From positions 1-64,000 of the forward strand of contig JBAOIH010000003.1 in the NCBI GenBank assembly GCA_037045645.1: DNA of 64,000 nt. Reading direction: 5' to 3'. The first letter of the stretch is position 1. Each line of letters starts with the position of its first letter. The stretch is from Nocardioides sp. Lineage in GTDB: Bacteria; Actinomycetota; Actinomycetes; Propionibacteriales; Nocardioidaceae. The position numbers and the translations under genes are program-made. The notes below the pieces were generated by a model. It was not told the origin of the DNA, did no database searches, and saw only the letters and a list, made by a program, of their open reading frames with translations. Positions 1 to 8,898 of the stretch are shown here, one piece after another.

Positions 1-762
1 GCCGGCATCCATGCCGGGCTGCACTTGCACCAGGATGGCGTTCACGTTGCGGTTGTTCGCCTGCGAGGCCTGGATGGCCTCCAGCAGCCCTGGCACGCCC
101 GGTCGGTTCAGGCTCGGGTTGGCCGCGGTGCGGGCGCGCTCGTTGACGATGGCGTCGTTGTCCTTCAGGAACTGCGCTTCCTGTGCGTCCTTCAGCGGGA
201 TGAAGACCATCGGGTCGCCACCGGACGAGACCATCCGTCGCGTCAAGCCGACCACGGTGTAGTCGTGGCGGCGGATGCGGATGCGTTCGCCCAGGGCAAA
301 GCCCGTGCGAACGTCGGCCACTGCTTCGTAGTGGCTGCGGGTGACGTGCCGGCCCGCCACCAGGTAGCCTGGTTCGCCCGGTTGCCCGGGCTCGAAGCCG
401 ACCACCATGGCGCGCACGTCGTCGTTGTCGCTGCTGGGCGCACCATCACCCGCCGATGCGCGACGTACCTGCATCGTCAGGTAGGTGACGTTGGCAGCGC
501 GTGCCACCCCGGGCAGCCCGAGCACGCTGCGCACCGTGTCGTCGCGCAGGCTGGACGATTCCGCGTACGGGCCCTGGGTGCCTTGCTGGACCACCCAGAG
601 ATCGGCACCGCTGTTGTTCAGCAGTGCGCGCGCGTCGTCGACCATGCCGCGGTAGACGCCGGCCATGGTCAGCGTCACGCCGATCAACAGGCCCAGGCCC
701 ATGCCGGTCAGCACGAACTTGCCCCACGAATGCAGGATGTCGCGGCCGGCCAGGCTGATCAC
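1..762 (-). CDS. ABC transporter permease, FtsX/MacB type (3' part beyond window)
   Basis: The reading frame is open on the minus strand from a GTG at 762 to the window edge, so about 254 N-terminal residues are visible. Residues 12-35 form a membrane helix (GKFVLTGMGLGLLIGVTLTMAG), followed by a large extracytoplasmic region, the layout of MacB/DevC-type permeases. The GTG overlaps the stop of the HlyD-like gene by 4 bp (GTGA), so the two are translationally coupled and very probably form one efflux or secretion pump. The ATPase subunit should lie just beyond position 1. The substrate cannot be told from sequence. Confidence 0.85.
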   Translation of the reverse strand, partial: MISLAGRDILHSWGKFVLTGMGLGLLIGVTLTMAGVYRGMVDDARALLNNSGADLWVVQQGTQGPYAESSSLRDDTVRSVLGLPGVARAANVTYLTMQVRRASAGDGAPSSDNDDVRAMVVGFEPGQPGEPGYLVAGRHVTRSHYEAVADVRTGFALGERIRIRRHDYTVVGLTRRMVSSGGDPMVFIPLKDAQEAQFLKDNDAIVNERARTAANPSLNRPGVPGLLEAIQASQANNRNVNAILVQVQPGMDAG

Positions 763-1949
763 GGCTGTTGCCCCGCCAGCGTCTCGACCACCGTGATGCG
801 GCTGCGCGCGCCGATGTCCTTTTCGCTGTACACGATGACCGTCGTGCCGGGTTTGACGCCCTCGAGGATCTGCACCTGGCCATCCAGGCTGGTCAGGCCA
901 GTGCGCACCGGCGCGAAGCGCAGGTCGCCGCCGTCGAGCGTCCATACGCCGATCTGCGCCTGCAGCCGCCTGATGGCCGCATTGGGCAGCAGCACGGCGT
1001 TGGCGGTCGGCGGCAGGGACAGCGTCACCTCGGCCAGTTCGCCCACCGACAGGTCGCTGGGTGCCTGGTCGAAGCTGACCTGGGCGACGCGCTCTTCAGT
1101 CACGCTGTCGCTGATGGTTTCGACGCGCGCGACCTTTCCGGCGACGGCGCGCCCGGGGTTCGAACGCAGCACCACCTGTGCCGGCAGACCCGCCGTCAGC
1201 CCGGCCGAGCGGGCCTGGTCCAGCCGCACCTTGACCCACAGGGACGACGGCTGGATCACCCGCAGCACGGCCTGCCCGGCCACCACGGTCGACCCGGGTT
1301 CGGCATCGCGGCTGATCACCACGCCGTCGGCAGGGGCCAGCAGGCGCACGTTGGCGCGCTGCTGGCGCAGTCCAGCCCGCTCGGCCGCCAGGCGCTGTTG
1401 ATCCTGTCGGGCCGCAGCCACGTTGGCAGTGGCCGCGGTGACAACCGCGTCGGCCGACGCCTGCTCCTGCAACCGGGCCTCGACGGCATTGGCGCTGATG
1501 AAGTTCTGTTGGCCCAACTCGACCGTGCGACGCGCGTTGACGGCCGCCAGCGCCTGGCGTGCCAGGGCGTCGCGGCGCTGGGCATCCGCGCCAGCCATGG
1601 CGCTGCCGGCACGCGCCACTGCGGCGTCGAGCGCCGCCGTGCGCTCGTCCAGGTCGACCGGATCCATCTCGGCCAGCAACTGGCCCGCCTTGACGAGGCT
1701 GCCGACGTCCACGGTCACGGTGCGCACACGGCCGGCCGCCGTCGGACCGATCAGGTAGCTGCGCCTTGCCTCGACCGTGCCGATGCCGAACAGAGCAGGC
1801 GTGAGCCGGCCTTCGGCTGCTTGCACGACCGTGACGCGCGTCGGCGCCAGCGGCCCCGACCGCATGACCACGAAGGCCAACGCGGCCAGCAGCAGGACGC
1901 CCAGGAGCCCAAGGACGACTCGGCGGATGCCGATGGAGGAGAGTTTCAT
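759..1949 (-). CDS. HlyD/MFP family efflux periplasmic adaptor subunit
   Basis: 396 aa. An N-terminal membrane anchor (residues 10-30) is followed by a lipoyl/barrel-sandwich half (around AAGRVRTVTVDVGSLVKAG), an alpha-helical hairpin rich in Ala/Arg/Gln (about 100-200), the second lipoyl half (LLAPADGVVISRDAEPGSTV) and a beta-barrel domain. This is the membrane-fusion protein that bridges an inner-membrane ABC permease to an outer-membrane channel. It overlaps both neighbours by 4 bp: the TetR gene upstream (ATGA) and the permease downstream (GTGA). Together they form a tightly coupled efflux operon read leftward. Confidence 0.92.
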   Translation of the reverse strand: MKLSSIGIRRVVLGLLGVLLLAALAFVVMRSGPLAPTRVTVVQAAEGRLTPALFGIGTVEARRSYLIGPTAAGRVRTVTVDVGSLVKAGQLLAEMDPVDLDERTAALDAAVARAGSAMAGADAQRRDALARQALAAVNARRTVELGQQNFISANAVEARLQEQASADAVVTAATANVAAARQDQQRLAAERAGLRQQRANVRLLAPADGVVISRDAEPGSTVVAGQAVLRVIQPSSLWVKVRLDQARSAGLTAGLPAQVVLRSNPGRAVAGKVARVETISDSVTEERVAQVSFDQAPSDLSVGELAEVTLSLPPTANAVLLPNAAIRRLQAQIGVWTLDGGDLRFAPVRTGLTSLDGQVQILEGVKPGTTVIVYSEKDIGARSRITVVETLAGQQP

Positions 1950-2545
1950 GAGGCTTCCCCGAGGCTGCGCCGGTAAAGGGCGTAGAGGGCATCCGACTGC
2001 TGGCGCATCGCAGCCGTGCGCCCAGTCAGCATCGATTGCATGACCAGCCCCTGGATCAGGCCGATGAAACTCGTCGCAGCGGCTTCGGCGTCCAGTTCGG
2101 GGCTGACCAGCTTGCTCTGGATCGACAGATTCAACTGACCGACGAGCAGCTTGCGGTAACCCTGGAGCACGGCGCGTACCTCGCTCTTGGCCGCGGAGTC
2201 GGCAGGTTGCTGGAGCTCATGGAAGATGAACCGGGGCACGCCCGGGTGGGCGATGACGAACTCGACATGCGTGCGGAACATCGCAGACAACGCGTCCAGG
2301 GGCGTGACCGCGTCGTCCACGGCGGTCTGCAGCGTTTGCAGCAGGGTCTCGCGCACCCAGCGCATGGCCGCCAGCCAGATGGCGTCCTTGGTGGGAAAGT
2401 GCTTGAAGACGGCACCCTGCGTGACGCCGATGGCCGCTGCGATGTCGCTGGTGGTGATCAAGGCCGGGCTCGACTCGCGCGCCAGGCGCAGCGCCGCAGC
2501 CACGATCTCTGCCTGGCGTTCTTCGGTGGAGAGCCGGATCTGCAT
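1946..2545 (-). CDS. TetR/AcrR family transcriptional regulator
   Basis: 199 aa. The N-terminal HTH (residues about 8-55, containing ITTSDIAAAIGVTQGAVFKHF) is typical of TetR repressors; the C-terminal ligand domain is variable. It is the first gene of the leftward efflux operon, overlapping the adaptor gene by 4 bp. A palindrome 23 bp upstream of its ATG is the likely operator, so the gene probably represses itself and the pump until an unknown ligand binds. Confidence 0.92.
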   Translation of the reverse strand: MQIRLSTEERQAEIVAAALRLARESSPALITTSDIAAAIGVTQGAVFKHFPTKDAIWLAAMRWVRETLLQTLQTAVDDAVTPLDALSAMFRTHVEFVIAHPGVPRFIFHELQQPADSAAKSEVRAVLQGYRKLLVGQLNLSIQSKLVSPELDAEAAATSFIGLIQGLVMQSMLTGRTAAMRQQSDALYALYRRSLGEAS

Positions 2546-2567
2546 GAGGGGGTCCCGAGCGTCGTTA

Positions 2568-2587
2568 GTAAGTCATTGAATACTTAC
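2568..2587. promoter_or_regulatory. Probable TetR operator
   Basis: Inverted repeat GTAAGT-N8-ACTTAC, with 6-bp perfect arms, lies just upstream of the TetR gene start. Size and position fit an autoregulatory TetR-family operator. Binding is inferred, not shown. Confidence 0.55.
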
Positions 2588-2615
2588 CACTATACGACTA
2601 TGCGGCATCTGCTGC

Positions 2616-2900
2616 ATGGGTCCCGCCTTCGGGGAGGTGCCGGGCGCATTAGCGTGGATCGGCACCGCCATCGGCGTCGTCGGCTACTTCAGCGTCGCCG
2701 TGGCCGATGCCCTGGTCATCGAGGCCATGCGCACGCTTTCCGCAGCCGAGGTGGTGGCCGACACCAATGCGTACATCGTGCTGGCGACCGCCATGTCGCT
2801 GGTCGTGTTTCGCCAGCGCACGCGGTGGCAGCAGCGGGCCGTGGCGGCCGGCGTGGTGTTTGCGGGGCTGGCCTGCATCGGGGTGGGGCGGGCGCTGTAG
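2616..2900 (+). pseudogene. Small membrane protein, probably a C-terminal remnant of a DMT/EamA-type transporter
   Basis: 94 aa with two to three hydrophobic segments (about 11-40, 52-62 and 75-92) and a basic loop FRQRTRWQQR. This resembles the last helices of drug/metabolite transporters, where such a loop precedes a final glycine-rich helix. A complete member would be near 300 aa, so this is most likely a decayed fragment. No clear ribosome binding site precedes the ATG. A genuine two-helix protein cannot be excluded. Confidence 0.35.
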
Positions 2901-2940
2901 GGGCGGGGTTCGTCAAGGCCGACGCAGCCTTGGGCCCTGG

Positions 2941-3864
2941 TCAGGTCTCGTGCTGCCCCTGGTCCGCCTTGCGCCAGTCTCGCGGCGCCACACCGTAGCG
3001 CTGCTTGAAGGCTTTGGACAGCGCCGTGGCGCTGCCGTATCCCACCGCGTCGGCCACGGCCTTGAGCAATCCGCCCGCGCGCAGCTCGGACATGGCCAGG
3101 GTCAGTCGCCAGTCGGCGAGGTAGCCCGCTGGCGTGGCGCCGGTGGCCTGCTTGAAGGTCACGGCAAACGCCGTGCGCGACATGCCGGCCTGCACCGCCA
3201 TGCGCTCCAGCGGCCACGCCTCGGCGGGCGCCGCGTGCAGCGCGACGAGCAGCCTGGCCAGACGGGGATCAGCCAGCCCTGTGATGAGGCCGCTGCCGAC
3301 GCCGCTCGCGCCCGGGTGGTCGATCAGCCAGCGCAGCAGTTGGATCAGCACGACCTCGAACAAGCGGTCGGCCAGCAGTCGCGAGCCGCAGCGCACGCGG
3401 TCGGTCTCGGCGAACAGCAGGTCGAGCGCGGGCTGCAGGCCATCGACCTGATCCAGCGGGACGAGCACCAGAGCTGGCAGCGCCACCACCAGCGGGTTGT
3501 GCTCGGCACCATCGAAGTCGAGCGTGGCGCACGTGAAATCCGATCCGTCGCGCGGCGGGTTGTGGAAGGTGTGCGCCACCGGCCGGGGGTAGAGCATCAG
3601 CGTCGGCTCGTTCACGACGACGCGGCGTTTCAGGCCTTTGACATTGCCGTGCGTCACCACCAGCTCGCCCCGGCGCAGCACATGCAGGAAGGCGCGGCCC
3701 GGCTTCGCGTCGAAGGCGGTCGTGCCGCACAGGGCGCCGGCATGGAACAGGTGGGCCCGGACGCGGAAACGATCCAGCAGACCGGAAAGTCGATCAATGG
3801 CGGGGGGCAGGGTCGCTGCCTCCGGTTCTGAACGATGGATGGTGTTTTGAGTACTCCACAGCAT
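2941..3864 (-). CDS. AraC family transcriptional regulator (cupin-type N-terminus)
   Basis: About 307 aa. The N-terminal half resembles the cupin_6 sensor domain of AraC proteins (LFHAGALCGTTAF, then LYPRPVAHTF). The C-terminal 100 residues hold two HTH motifs (MAVQAGMSRTAFAVTFKQ, and VGYGSATALSKAFKQRYG followed by PRDWR), the AraC DNA-binding signature. The start is uncertain: an in-frame TTG at 3906 would add 14 residues, and homologues often begin even further in. It is divergent from the protoglobin gene and may control it; this is inferred from position only. Confidence 0.88.
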   Translation of the reverse strand: MLWSTQNTIHRSEPEAATLPPAIDRLSGLLDRFRVRAHLFHAGALCGTTAFDAKPGRAFLHVLRRGELVVTHGNVKGLKRRVVVNEPTLMLYPRPVAHTFHNPPRDGSDFTCATLDFDGAEHNPLVVALPALVLVPLDQVDGLQPALDLLFAETDRVRCGSRLLADRLFEVVLIQLLRWLIDHPGASGVGSGLITGLADPRLARLLVALHAAPAEAWPLERMAVQAGMSRTAFAVTFKQATGATPAGYLADWRLTLAMSELRAGGLLKAVADAVGYGSATALSKAFKQRYGVAPRDWRKADQGQHET

Positions 3865-3957
3865 CCATGGTACAGATGATGGGGACACACTGGGGACGTT
3901 GCGCAATCACATCCGGGTCGGCGGACCCGTTCCAACCCAAGACACCAGGAGTTGTTC

Positions 3958-4617
3958 ATGAAGATGCTGAAACTGCTGATTGCCGCCACCACGCTCGGTG
4001 TGGTGGCGGATGCCGGCGCGGCAGCGCCGCAAGGCCGTGCACCCGGCTACGCGCTGGGCCAGCCGACACTGGCCCGTGCGCCGTACTCGATGGCCGACCT
4101 GGCGGCGCTGCAGAAGTCGATGCTGTTCGGCGCCGACGACGTGGCAGCGCTGCGCCAGAGCCGGGCCATCCTCGCCGACCAGACCGAGGCCATCCTCGAT
4201 GTCTGGTACGGCTTCGTGGCCTCGACGCCCGAGCTGGTGGTGTTCTTCGGCGACACGCGCAGCGGCCAGCCGGACGGCGCCTACCTGGCCGCCGTCCGCA
4301 AGCGTTTTGCGCTGTGGATCCTGGACACCGCCGACGCGAAGTACGACCAGGCCTGGCTGGACTGGCAGTACGAGATCGGCCTGCGCCACAACCGGGTCAA
4401 GAAGAACAAGACCGACGGTGCCCATGGCCCCGCACAAGTGGACTTTCGCTATCTGCCCGCGCTGACCATCCCCATCACCACGACGCTGAAGCCTTTCCTG
4501 GCCAAGAAGGGGGCCTCAGCGGCGGACGTCGAGAAGATGCACGCGGCGTGGGTGAAGGCCGTGCTGTTGCAGGCCATCCTGTGGAGCCACCCCTACATCA
4601 AGGACGGGGAGTTCTGA
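3958..4617 (+). CDS. Exported protoglobin-domain protein
   Basis: 219 aa. Residues 1-23 look like a signal peptide (a Lys followed by LLIAATTLGVVADAGAAA). The rest matches the protoglobin (globin-sensor) fold: the helix AILADQTEAILDVWYGF, then WQYEIGLRHNRVKKNKTDG, in which the His is the likely proximal haem ligand, then YLPALTIPITTTLKPFL. No output domain follows, so it is a single-domain haem protein and probably periplasmic. The start at 3958 has a good AGGAG 6-7 bp upstream. The stop overlaps the next gene by 1 bp (TGATG), indicating an operon with a thioredoxin-like protein. Confidence 0.85.
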   Translation: MKMLKLLIAATTLGVVADAGAAAPQGRAPGYALGQPTLARAPYSMADLAALQKSMLFGADDVAALRQSRAILADQTEAILDVWYGFVASTPELVVFFGDTRSGQPDGAYLAAVRKRFALWILDTADAKYDQAWLDWQYEIGLRHNRVKKNKTDGAHGPAQVDFRYLPALTIPITTTLKPFLAKKGASAADVEKMHAAWVKAVLLQAILWSHPYIKDGEF

Positions 4618-5220
4618 TGCCGTCGCCTGCAACGCCGGGTCGTGCGGGCACCCCGTCGCCACCCGGGCAGGCAACCAGCCTGCCAGGGTGGCGGGCCTCG
4701 CACTGGTTCAACACCCCGAGGCCCGTCGAACTGAGGGACCTGCGAGGGCGCGTCGTGCTGGTCCATGCGTTCCAGATGCTGTGCCCGGCATGTGTGTCGC
4801 ACGGCCTGCCCCAGGCGCTGCGTGTGCATGAGGCGTTTCAGGGCGAGGCAGTGACGGTCATCGGGCTGCACACGGTGTTCGAGCATCACGAGGTGATGGG
4901 ATCACAGGCCTTGCAGGCCTTCATCCAGGAATACCGGTTGCCATTCCCGATCGGCATCGACCAAGCCGCCGAGGCGGGGCCGCTGCCTGTCACCATGGCG
5001 CAGTGGGGCCTGCATGGCACGCCCAGTGTCGTGCTGTTCGATCGGCAGGGCCGCGCGCGACTGCACCGCTTTCGGGGTTGTCGACGACCTGGTGCTGGGC
5101 GCAGCGATCGGGCAGTTGCTGGCGGAAAGAACACCGGTCGCTGCGTCGGTGTCCCTAGATCGCGTCGGAACTGGCACGGCACGGCCAGCGTGCGACGGCA
5201 TGGGCTGTGTTTCGGGGTAA
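4617..5220 (+). CDS. Redoxin/TlpA-like thioredoxin-fold protein, frameshifted
   Basis: About 200 aa. A thioredoxin fold is visible: the strand RVVLVHAFQ, the active-site-like LCPAC, and a cis-Pro loop HGTPSVVLFD. The C-terminus ends with CDGMGCVSG, a Cys pair seen in some thiol peroxidase relatives. The frame breaks near 5,075 (one extra T in the run before GGGGTTG); the second frame continues VVDDLVLGAAIGQLLAERTP to the stop at 5,220. There is no signal peptide, unlike its upstream partner, so the two products may lie in different compartments. The break is probably a sequencing indel. Confidence 0.7.
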
Positions 5221-6252
5221 CGCCAACACTGACGTTGACGGCATGTCTCTCGGAAGGCGGAGTTGCTGCCGCCAAGTGCCTTCGTACGAGCCTTCACGCC
5301 GCCATGCGTGGCTCGTAGTACTCGCAACTCTCTCGAGTTGACTAGACATTGACCTCGACGTCGAGCTAGCGTGCGAAGCTCAAATGCCTGATTTTTCGAT
5401 CGCTGGTGATAAATCGCAAGATCGAAAATCGGCGGTCACGAGCGATGGTCGACGCAGCGCTCGGCATCTTGCCGATATCCGGCACTGTCGGCGTTCGCTC
5501 GTGTTCCGCGAACACCCAAGTGCAGCTCGACGTACCCTTGGAAACTCTGTCCTGGTAGTAACCACCAAGGCGAGTGTTGGTCCGGGGCCCGGAGCTTCCG
5601 TGACCAGCGTGTCCATCCAGACCGGGCCAACGGCACGACTCGTTCTCGTTGAACGATCGAACCGACCCCGCCGATCGTCCGTTCCGCCATTCGTTCCGAC
5701 AGGACGAGTGCCGTCGACCCGGACAGGTCAGCGAACATCTTCCGGACATCCTGGGATCGAAGGGCCCTCGGCATCGACAGCCTGGCCGCATCGACGAGAA
5801 GCCGGCTTCATCGACCTCTTCCAGTCCTCGATTCGAGCTGAGCCCGGCCCCAGGTCGGCGATCAGCGTCAACCGCGAGCGCATCGAACGCGCCGCCCGCA
5901 GCGGCGTGTTCCGCGACGGCCTCCACAAGGCCTGATCGAACAGTGCCATCTTCAATGCTTCCGATCGACCGACCCACCCGCCTCGAGCGACATCGACTCG
6001 TCCCCACCAAACGATTCAGACCTCTTCAGCGCCTTCGACCTTCGTCCGCTTTCTGCCCGGCCTGAGCGCCGTCGAAACGGTCCAGCCCGGTAGAACATTC
6101 ACGTTCCAGCTGACTTCGACCAGATCGACAGGATCGGACGGGGACAACGTGATCGATTCCTGTCAGGTTCGATCACTCCGGCCAGGTCAGTGGCTTCGTT
6201 GAGGGGCGGGCTAAATTAGTGTTTCCGGCCCAAGGTGCTGCTGCGCGTAGGC

Positions 6253-6444
6253 TCAGCCGGGAGGTGTCAGCACCGCCAGCTGCCGGCAACGACGGCAGCG
6301 TCCCTTGTAGATGGCACCGCTCGACACCGACCCCTCGTGTCCGCACTCGAACCGAACCCGACTGGTGCCGAACGCATCGCCGGCGTGCCGGAGCACCTCG
6401 ACGATCCGGCGAAGCGGCCCCAGCCGCTGAGCCAGGCCGGACAT
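6253..6444 (-). CDS. Small putative zinc-ribbon protein
   Basis: 63 aa. The C-terminal half, RVRFECGHEG then YKGRCRRCR, has a Cys-Gly-His and a Cys-X2-Cys pair about 20 residues apart, like the short zinc-binding proteins of phages and plasmids. No convincing ribosome binding site is present and there are no neighbours to support it. This is the only frame in the 5.2-7.6 kb stretch with a protein-like motif. Confidence 0.3.
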   Translation of the reverse strand: MSGLAQRLGPLRRIVEVLRHAGDAFGTSRVRFECGHEGSVSSGAIYKGRCRRCRQLAVLTPPG

Positions 6445-6884
6445 GGACGGAGACGACTACCCTGACCTCGAAGAATCCTTCCCCTTCATCCGATCACCAT
6501 CCACCTCACGCACGCACACACGCACACCCGCGCGTCACCACCGAACGAGCAGCACCCGACCAAGCCGGCGGCAGCCGTCACACCGCCCTTCAACCGAGGC
6601 TGCGATTCGGTCCACCGGTCGACCCGGTCTTCCAAGGGAGTTCCGTTGTAGAACGGCCCGTTCCTGTCACGCGCCTCCCGCACGGTCGGCCCCAGTGCTA
6701 GGGCGGAAGGACCGCTGAACCCGATCTCCCGCACCAGCCGCTGACCTTCCCCACTCATGCACCAAGTCCACTGGCCCGAACGGCGCAGGTGCCTCCTGCT
6801 GGATTCGAGGTCTTGCGGTGGCGCGACTTCGGGCCGGCCCTGCTTCCTCGGCTCACCCCAAGGCGGCGCCATCCGCCAGTCGAT

Positions 6885-6912
6885 CGGCGAACGGCGAACG
6901 GCGAACGGCGAA
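6885..6912. repeat. Tandem heptamer CGGCGAA x4
   Basis: Four perfect head-to-tail copies of CGGCGAA inside the gene-poor stretch, followed by a partial fifth (CGG). It is a short microsatellite; no function is evident. Confidence 0.85.
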
Positions 6913-7634
6913 CGGAGCGAAACATCGACTCGTTCCAGTCGAACGCCTCACTCAGGCTGAGCGCCTCTCGGAATCCGCTCATCCCGTTCGAGGAGTGCTT
7001 CATCAGATGGGCCCTGCCCCAGCCGAAGGCCCAACCCGGGCTACGTGTAAGCCGAACTGACAGGTTGAGGCGCGTGAGGGAACCGCCGCCACAACCAACC
7101 CAGCGAGCCCGGACCGAGCCAACCGACCCAGCCCGGCAGGATCGTTCCAAGGGAACGCCCCAACCCAGGACGGCAGGATCGCCGTTCCTCCAGCACGCCT
7201 CGACGGCTGGAAGGCAGAACCCACGCTGGGCAGGAACGCGATCCGTTCCAACCGAACGATCCGATGGGCCGCCGACCGGACCTGTCGAGTGATCGATCAA
7301 TCCCGCCTGAAACCTACCAGTGAACCCCACCACCAGCCAAAGCGTCGTCGCGCTCATCCAGTCTTCTCCTGCCAAGTCATGGAGCCACATTGACCACTCG
7401 ACAGGACGGGAGCCAGAACATCCAACACCATCACCCAGACCGCCTCGTTCCATCGGAACGCTCAACTGCCCGTTCCAACAGAACGCATGACGGCCGATCC
7501 GGTCGTTCAAGCACGACAAGTCCCGACGTTCTTCGATTCGCATCACGCCCACTTGTCCACACTGGGCGGCCAGACCAACGAGACGACCAGCCAACCTCCG
7601 CACGCCACCAACGCTGGATCACGCCTTCACGCAG

Positions 7635-7661
7635 TGGCCTGCTGCCGGTTCCGTAGACACC
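7635..7661 (+). repeat. IS3 terminal inverted repeat, left
   Basis: Begins TGGCCTGCTGCCGGTT and ends GACACC; pairs with the right end at 8872-8898, with four mismatches clustered in the middle. Confidence 0.85.
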
Positions 7662-7673
7662 GACCTAAGCTTC

Positions 7674-8556
7674 TTAGAGCTTCCTCGAACTGTATCGGAC
7701 TGACGTAGCCCGAGCGTCGAATGTCGGCGTGTCGGGTTGTAGAACCGCTCGATGTAGTCGAACACATCTGACCTGCGCCTGCTCCCGCGATCGGTAGACC
7801 TTGCGTGCCGTGCGTTCGGTCTTCAGAGCTGCTGAAGAAGCTCTCCATCGCCGAGTTGTCCCAGACCTCGCCAGCACGGCTCATGCTGCAGGCGATGCCC
7901 TGCTCGGTCAGCAAGCCTCTGGAAGTGCTCGCTGGTGTATTGGCTTCCCTGATCGGAGTGATGCAGCAGCGCCTGCGGCTTGTCCCCGGCGCCACACGGC
8001 CATCATCAAGGCGTCGGCCACCAACTGCGAGGTCATGCTGGTCCTGCATCGACCAGCCCACGACTCGGCGCGAGAACAGGTCAAGCACCACCGCCACGTA
8101 CAGCCAGCCCTCGGCCGTCCAGATGTAGGTGAAGTCAGCGACCCATTTCTGGTTCGGGCGCATCGGCCTGGAATTGCCGGTCCAGCACGTTGTCGGCAAT
8201 GGCGCTGCGCTCACCCCTGTCTTTGGGCAAGCCTCGGCGCTTTGGCCTGGCCCGCAGTGCCTGCAGCGCGCATCAGCCGCTCGATACGGTGCAGGCCGCA
8301 GTCGATGCCCCAGTACGCCAGCACGTCGTGCCAGACGCGGCGGGCGCCGTAGGTGCGGTCGCTGCCCAGGAAGCTGTTGCGAACGTGCTGCACCCAGCAC
8401 CTCGTCTGTCTAGACTGCGGCTGGCTTCTGGGGCCGCACCGCGCCAGGCGTAGAAGCCGCTTCGCGAGACACCGAGCGCCTCGCACATCAGATCCGACCG
8501 GCCAGGCCCCTCGGTGCTTCGCCACGAAGCTCGAACTTCACAGTCGACTCCTTCGC
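7674..8556 (-). pseudogene. IS3-family transposase OrfB (DDE integrase domain), multiply frameshifted
   Basis: The rve/DDE integrase core is readable across three frames: GSDRTYGARRVWHDVLAYWGID (N-terminal HTH_21 region), PNQKWVADFTYIWTAEGWLYVAVVLDLFSRRVVGW (first catalytic Asp), and NSAMESFF (catalytic Glu). The segment with the second Asp is scrambled by a frameshift near 7,990. At least four indels break the gene. In an intact element it is made by -1 frameshifting from orfA. Confidence 0.8.
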
Positions 8557-8576
8557 GAAGTAGGCCGCGGCTTTTT

Positions 8577-8837
8577 TCAGGATGTCGCGCTCCATCTTGA
8601 GCTTGGCCACTTCCTTGCGCAGCCGATCCAATCTCGGCTGCCTCGGGCTTCATCACGCCTTTGCCAGGAAAGGCTTGCTGAGGATCCGCCGCCAGCTCGC
8701 GCATCCATGCTGCGCAGCACTGCTCTCGTGCAACGTCCAGATCGCGGGCAGGCCTGCGCTACCGCCACCCCGCGCTCCTTGACCAGCTTCACCGCCTCAA
8801 GCTTGAACTCCCGGCTGAACTGCCGTCTCGTTCCCAT
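8577..8837 (-). pseudogene. IS3-family OrfA (HTH), frameshifted
   Basis: Starts MGTRRQFSREFKLEAVKLV, the classic IS3/IS407-group OrfA helix-turn-helix, and is then thrown out of frame after about 30 residues. The expected continuation (RELAADPQQAFPGKGVMKPE) is found in another frame near 8,650-8,700. Confidence 0.8.
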
Positions 8838-8871
8838 AAACCACCTCCAGTTTCATCTTCCACCTTAACAA

Positions 8872-8898
8872 GGTGTCCTTGAAACCGGCAGCAGGCCA
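8872..8898 (-). repeat. IS3 terminal inverted repeat, right
   Basis: Reverse complement begins TGGCCTGCTGCCGGTT; mate of the left repeat. Confidence 0.85.

Larger units (their letters stand above)
5641..7485. repeat. Dispersed 15-bp palindrome CGTTC-N5-GAACG, six copies
   Basis: Exact CGTTC-N5-GAACG copies start at 5641, 6931, 7143, 7244, 7446 and 7471. In the last five the spacer begins CA (CGTTCCANNNGAACG), while the inner three bases vary. Related palindromes lie at 5501-5515 (GTGTTCCGCGAACAC) and 6643-6656 (CCGTTGTAGAACGG). Five copies fall within 555 bp. Ten fixed bases in 2.4 kb should occur by chance far less than once, so the set is not random. A protein-binding site family or a genome-specific interspersed repeat are the obvious readings. 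Confidence 0.75.
5221..7634. other. Gene-poor stretch rich in palindromes
   Basis: About 2.4 kb in which no open frame on either strand shows a recognisable family or a persuasive ribosome site, apart from one weak small ORF. Base texture differs from the flanking genes: many TCGA, GAACG and CGTTC words and repeated 15-bp palindromes. It ends at the IS3 element. It may be a non-coding foreign insert or a misjoined sequence. Confidence 0.6.
7635..8898 (-). mobile_element. IS3-family insertion sequence, about 1,264 bp, degraded
   Basis: Bounded by 27-bp imperfect terminal inverted repeats (7635-7661 and 8872-8898; 23 of 27 match), both starting TGG as expected for IS3 ends, and enclosing orfA and orfB. 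The flanking bases (CAG on the left, TAC on the right) show no 3-5 bp target duplication. That suggests the two sides were not originally adjacent: recombination between copies, or an assembly join at a repeat. Confidence 0.85.

Noticed and set aside
6485..6560. CA/CG-rich simple sequence (cacgcacgcacacacgc) as a possible eukaryotic signature
   Set aside because: Too short to assign an origin; noted only as part of the unusual stretch.
6755..7603. A 282-aa open frame on the minus strand in the palindrome-rich stretch
   Set aside because: No family resemblance, odd Trp/Gly/Ser-rich composition and no ribosome site; it reads through the palindromes. Not listed as a gene.
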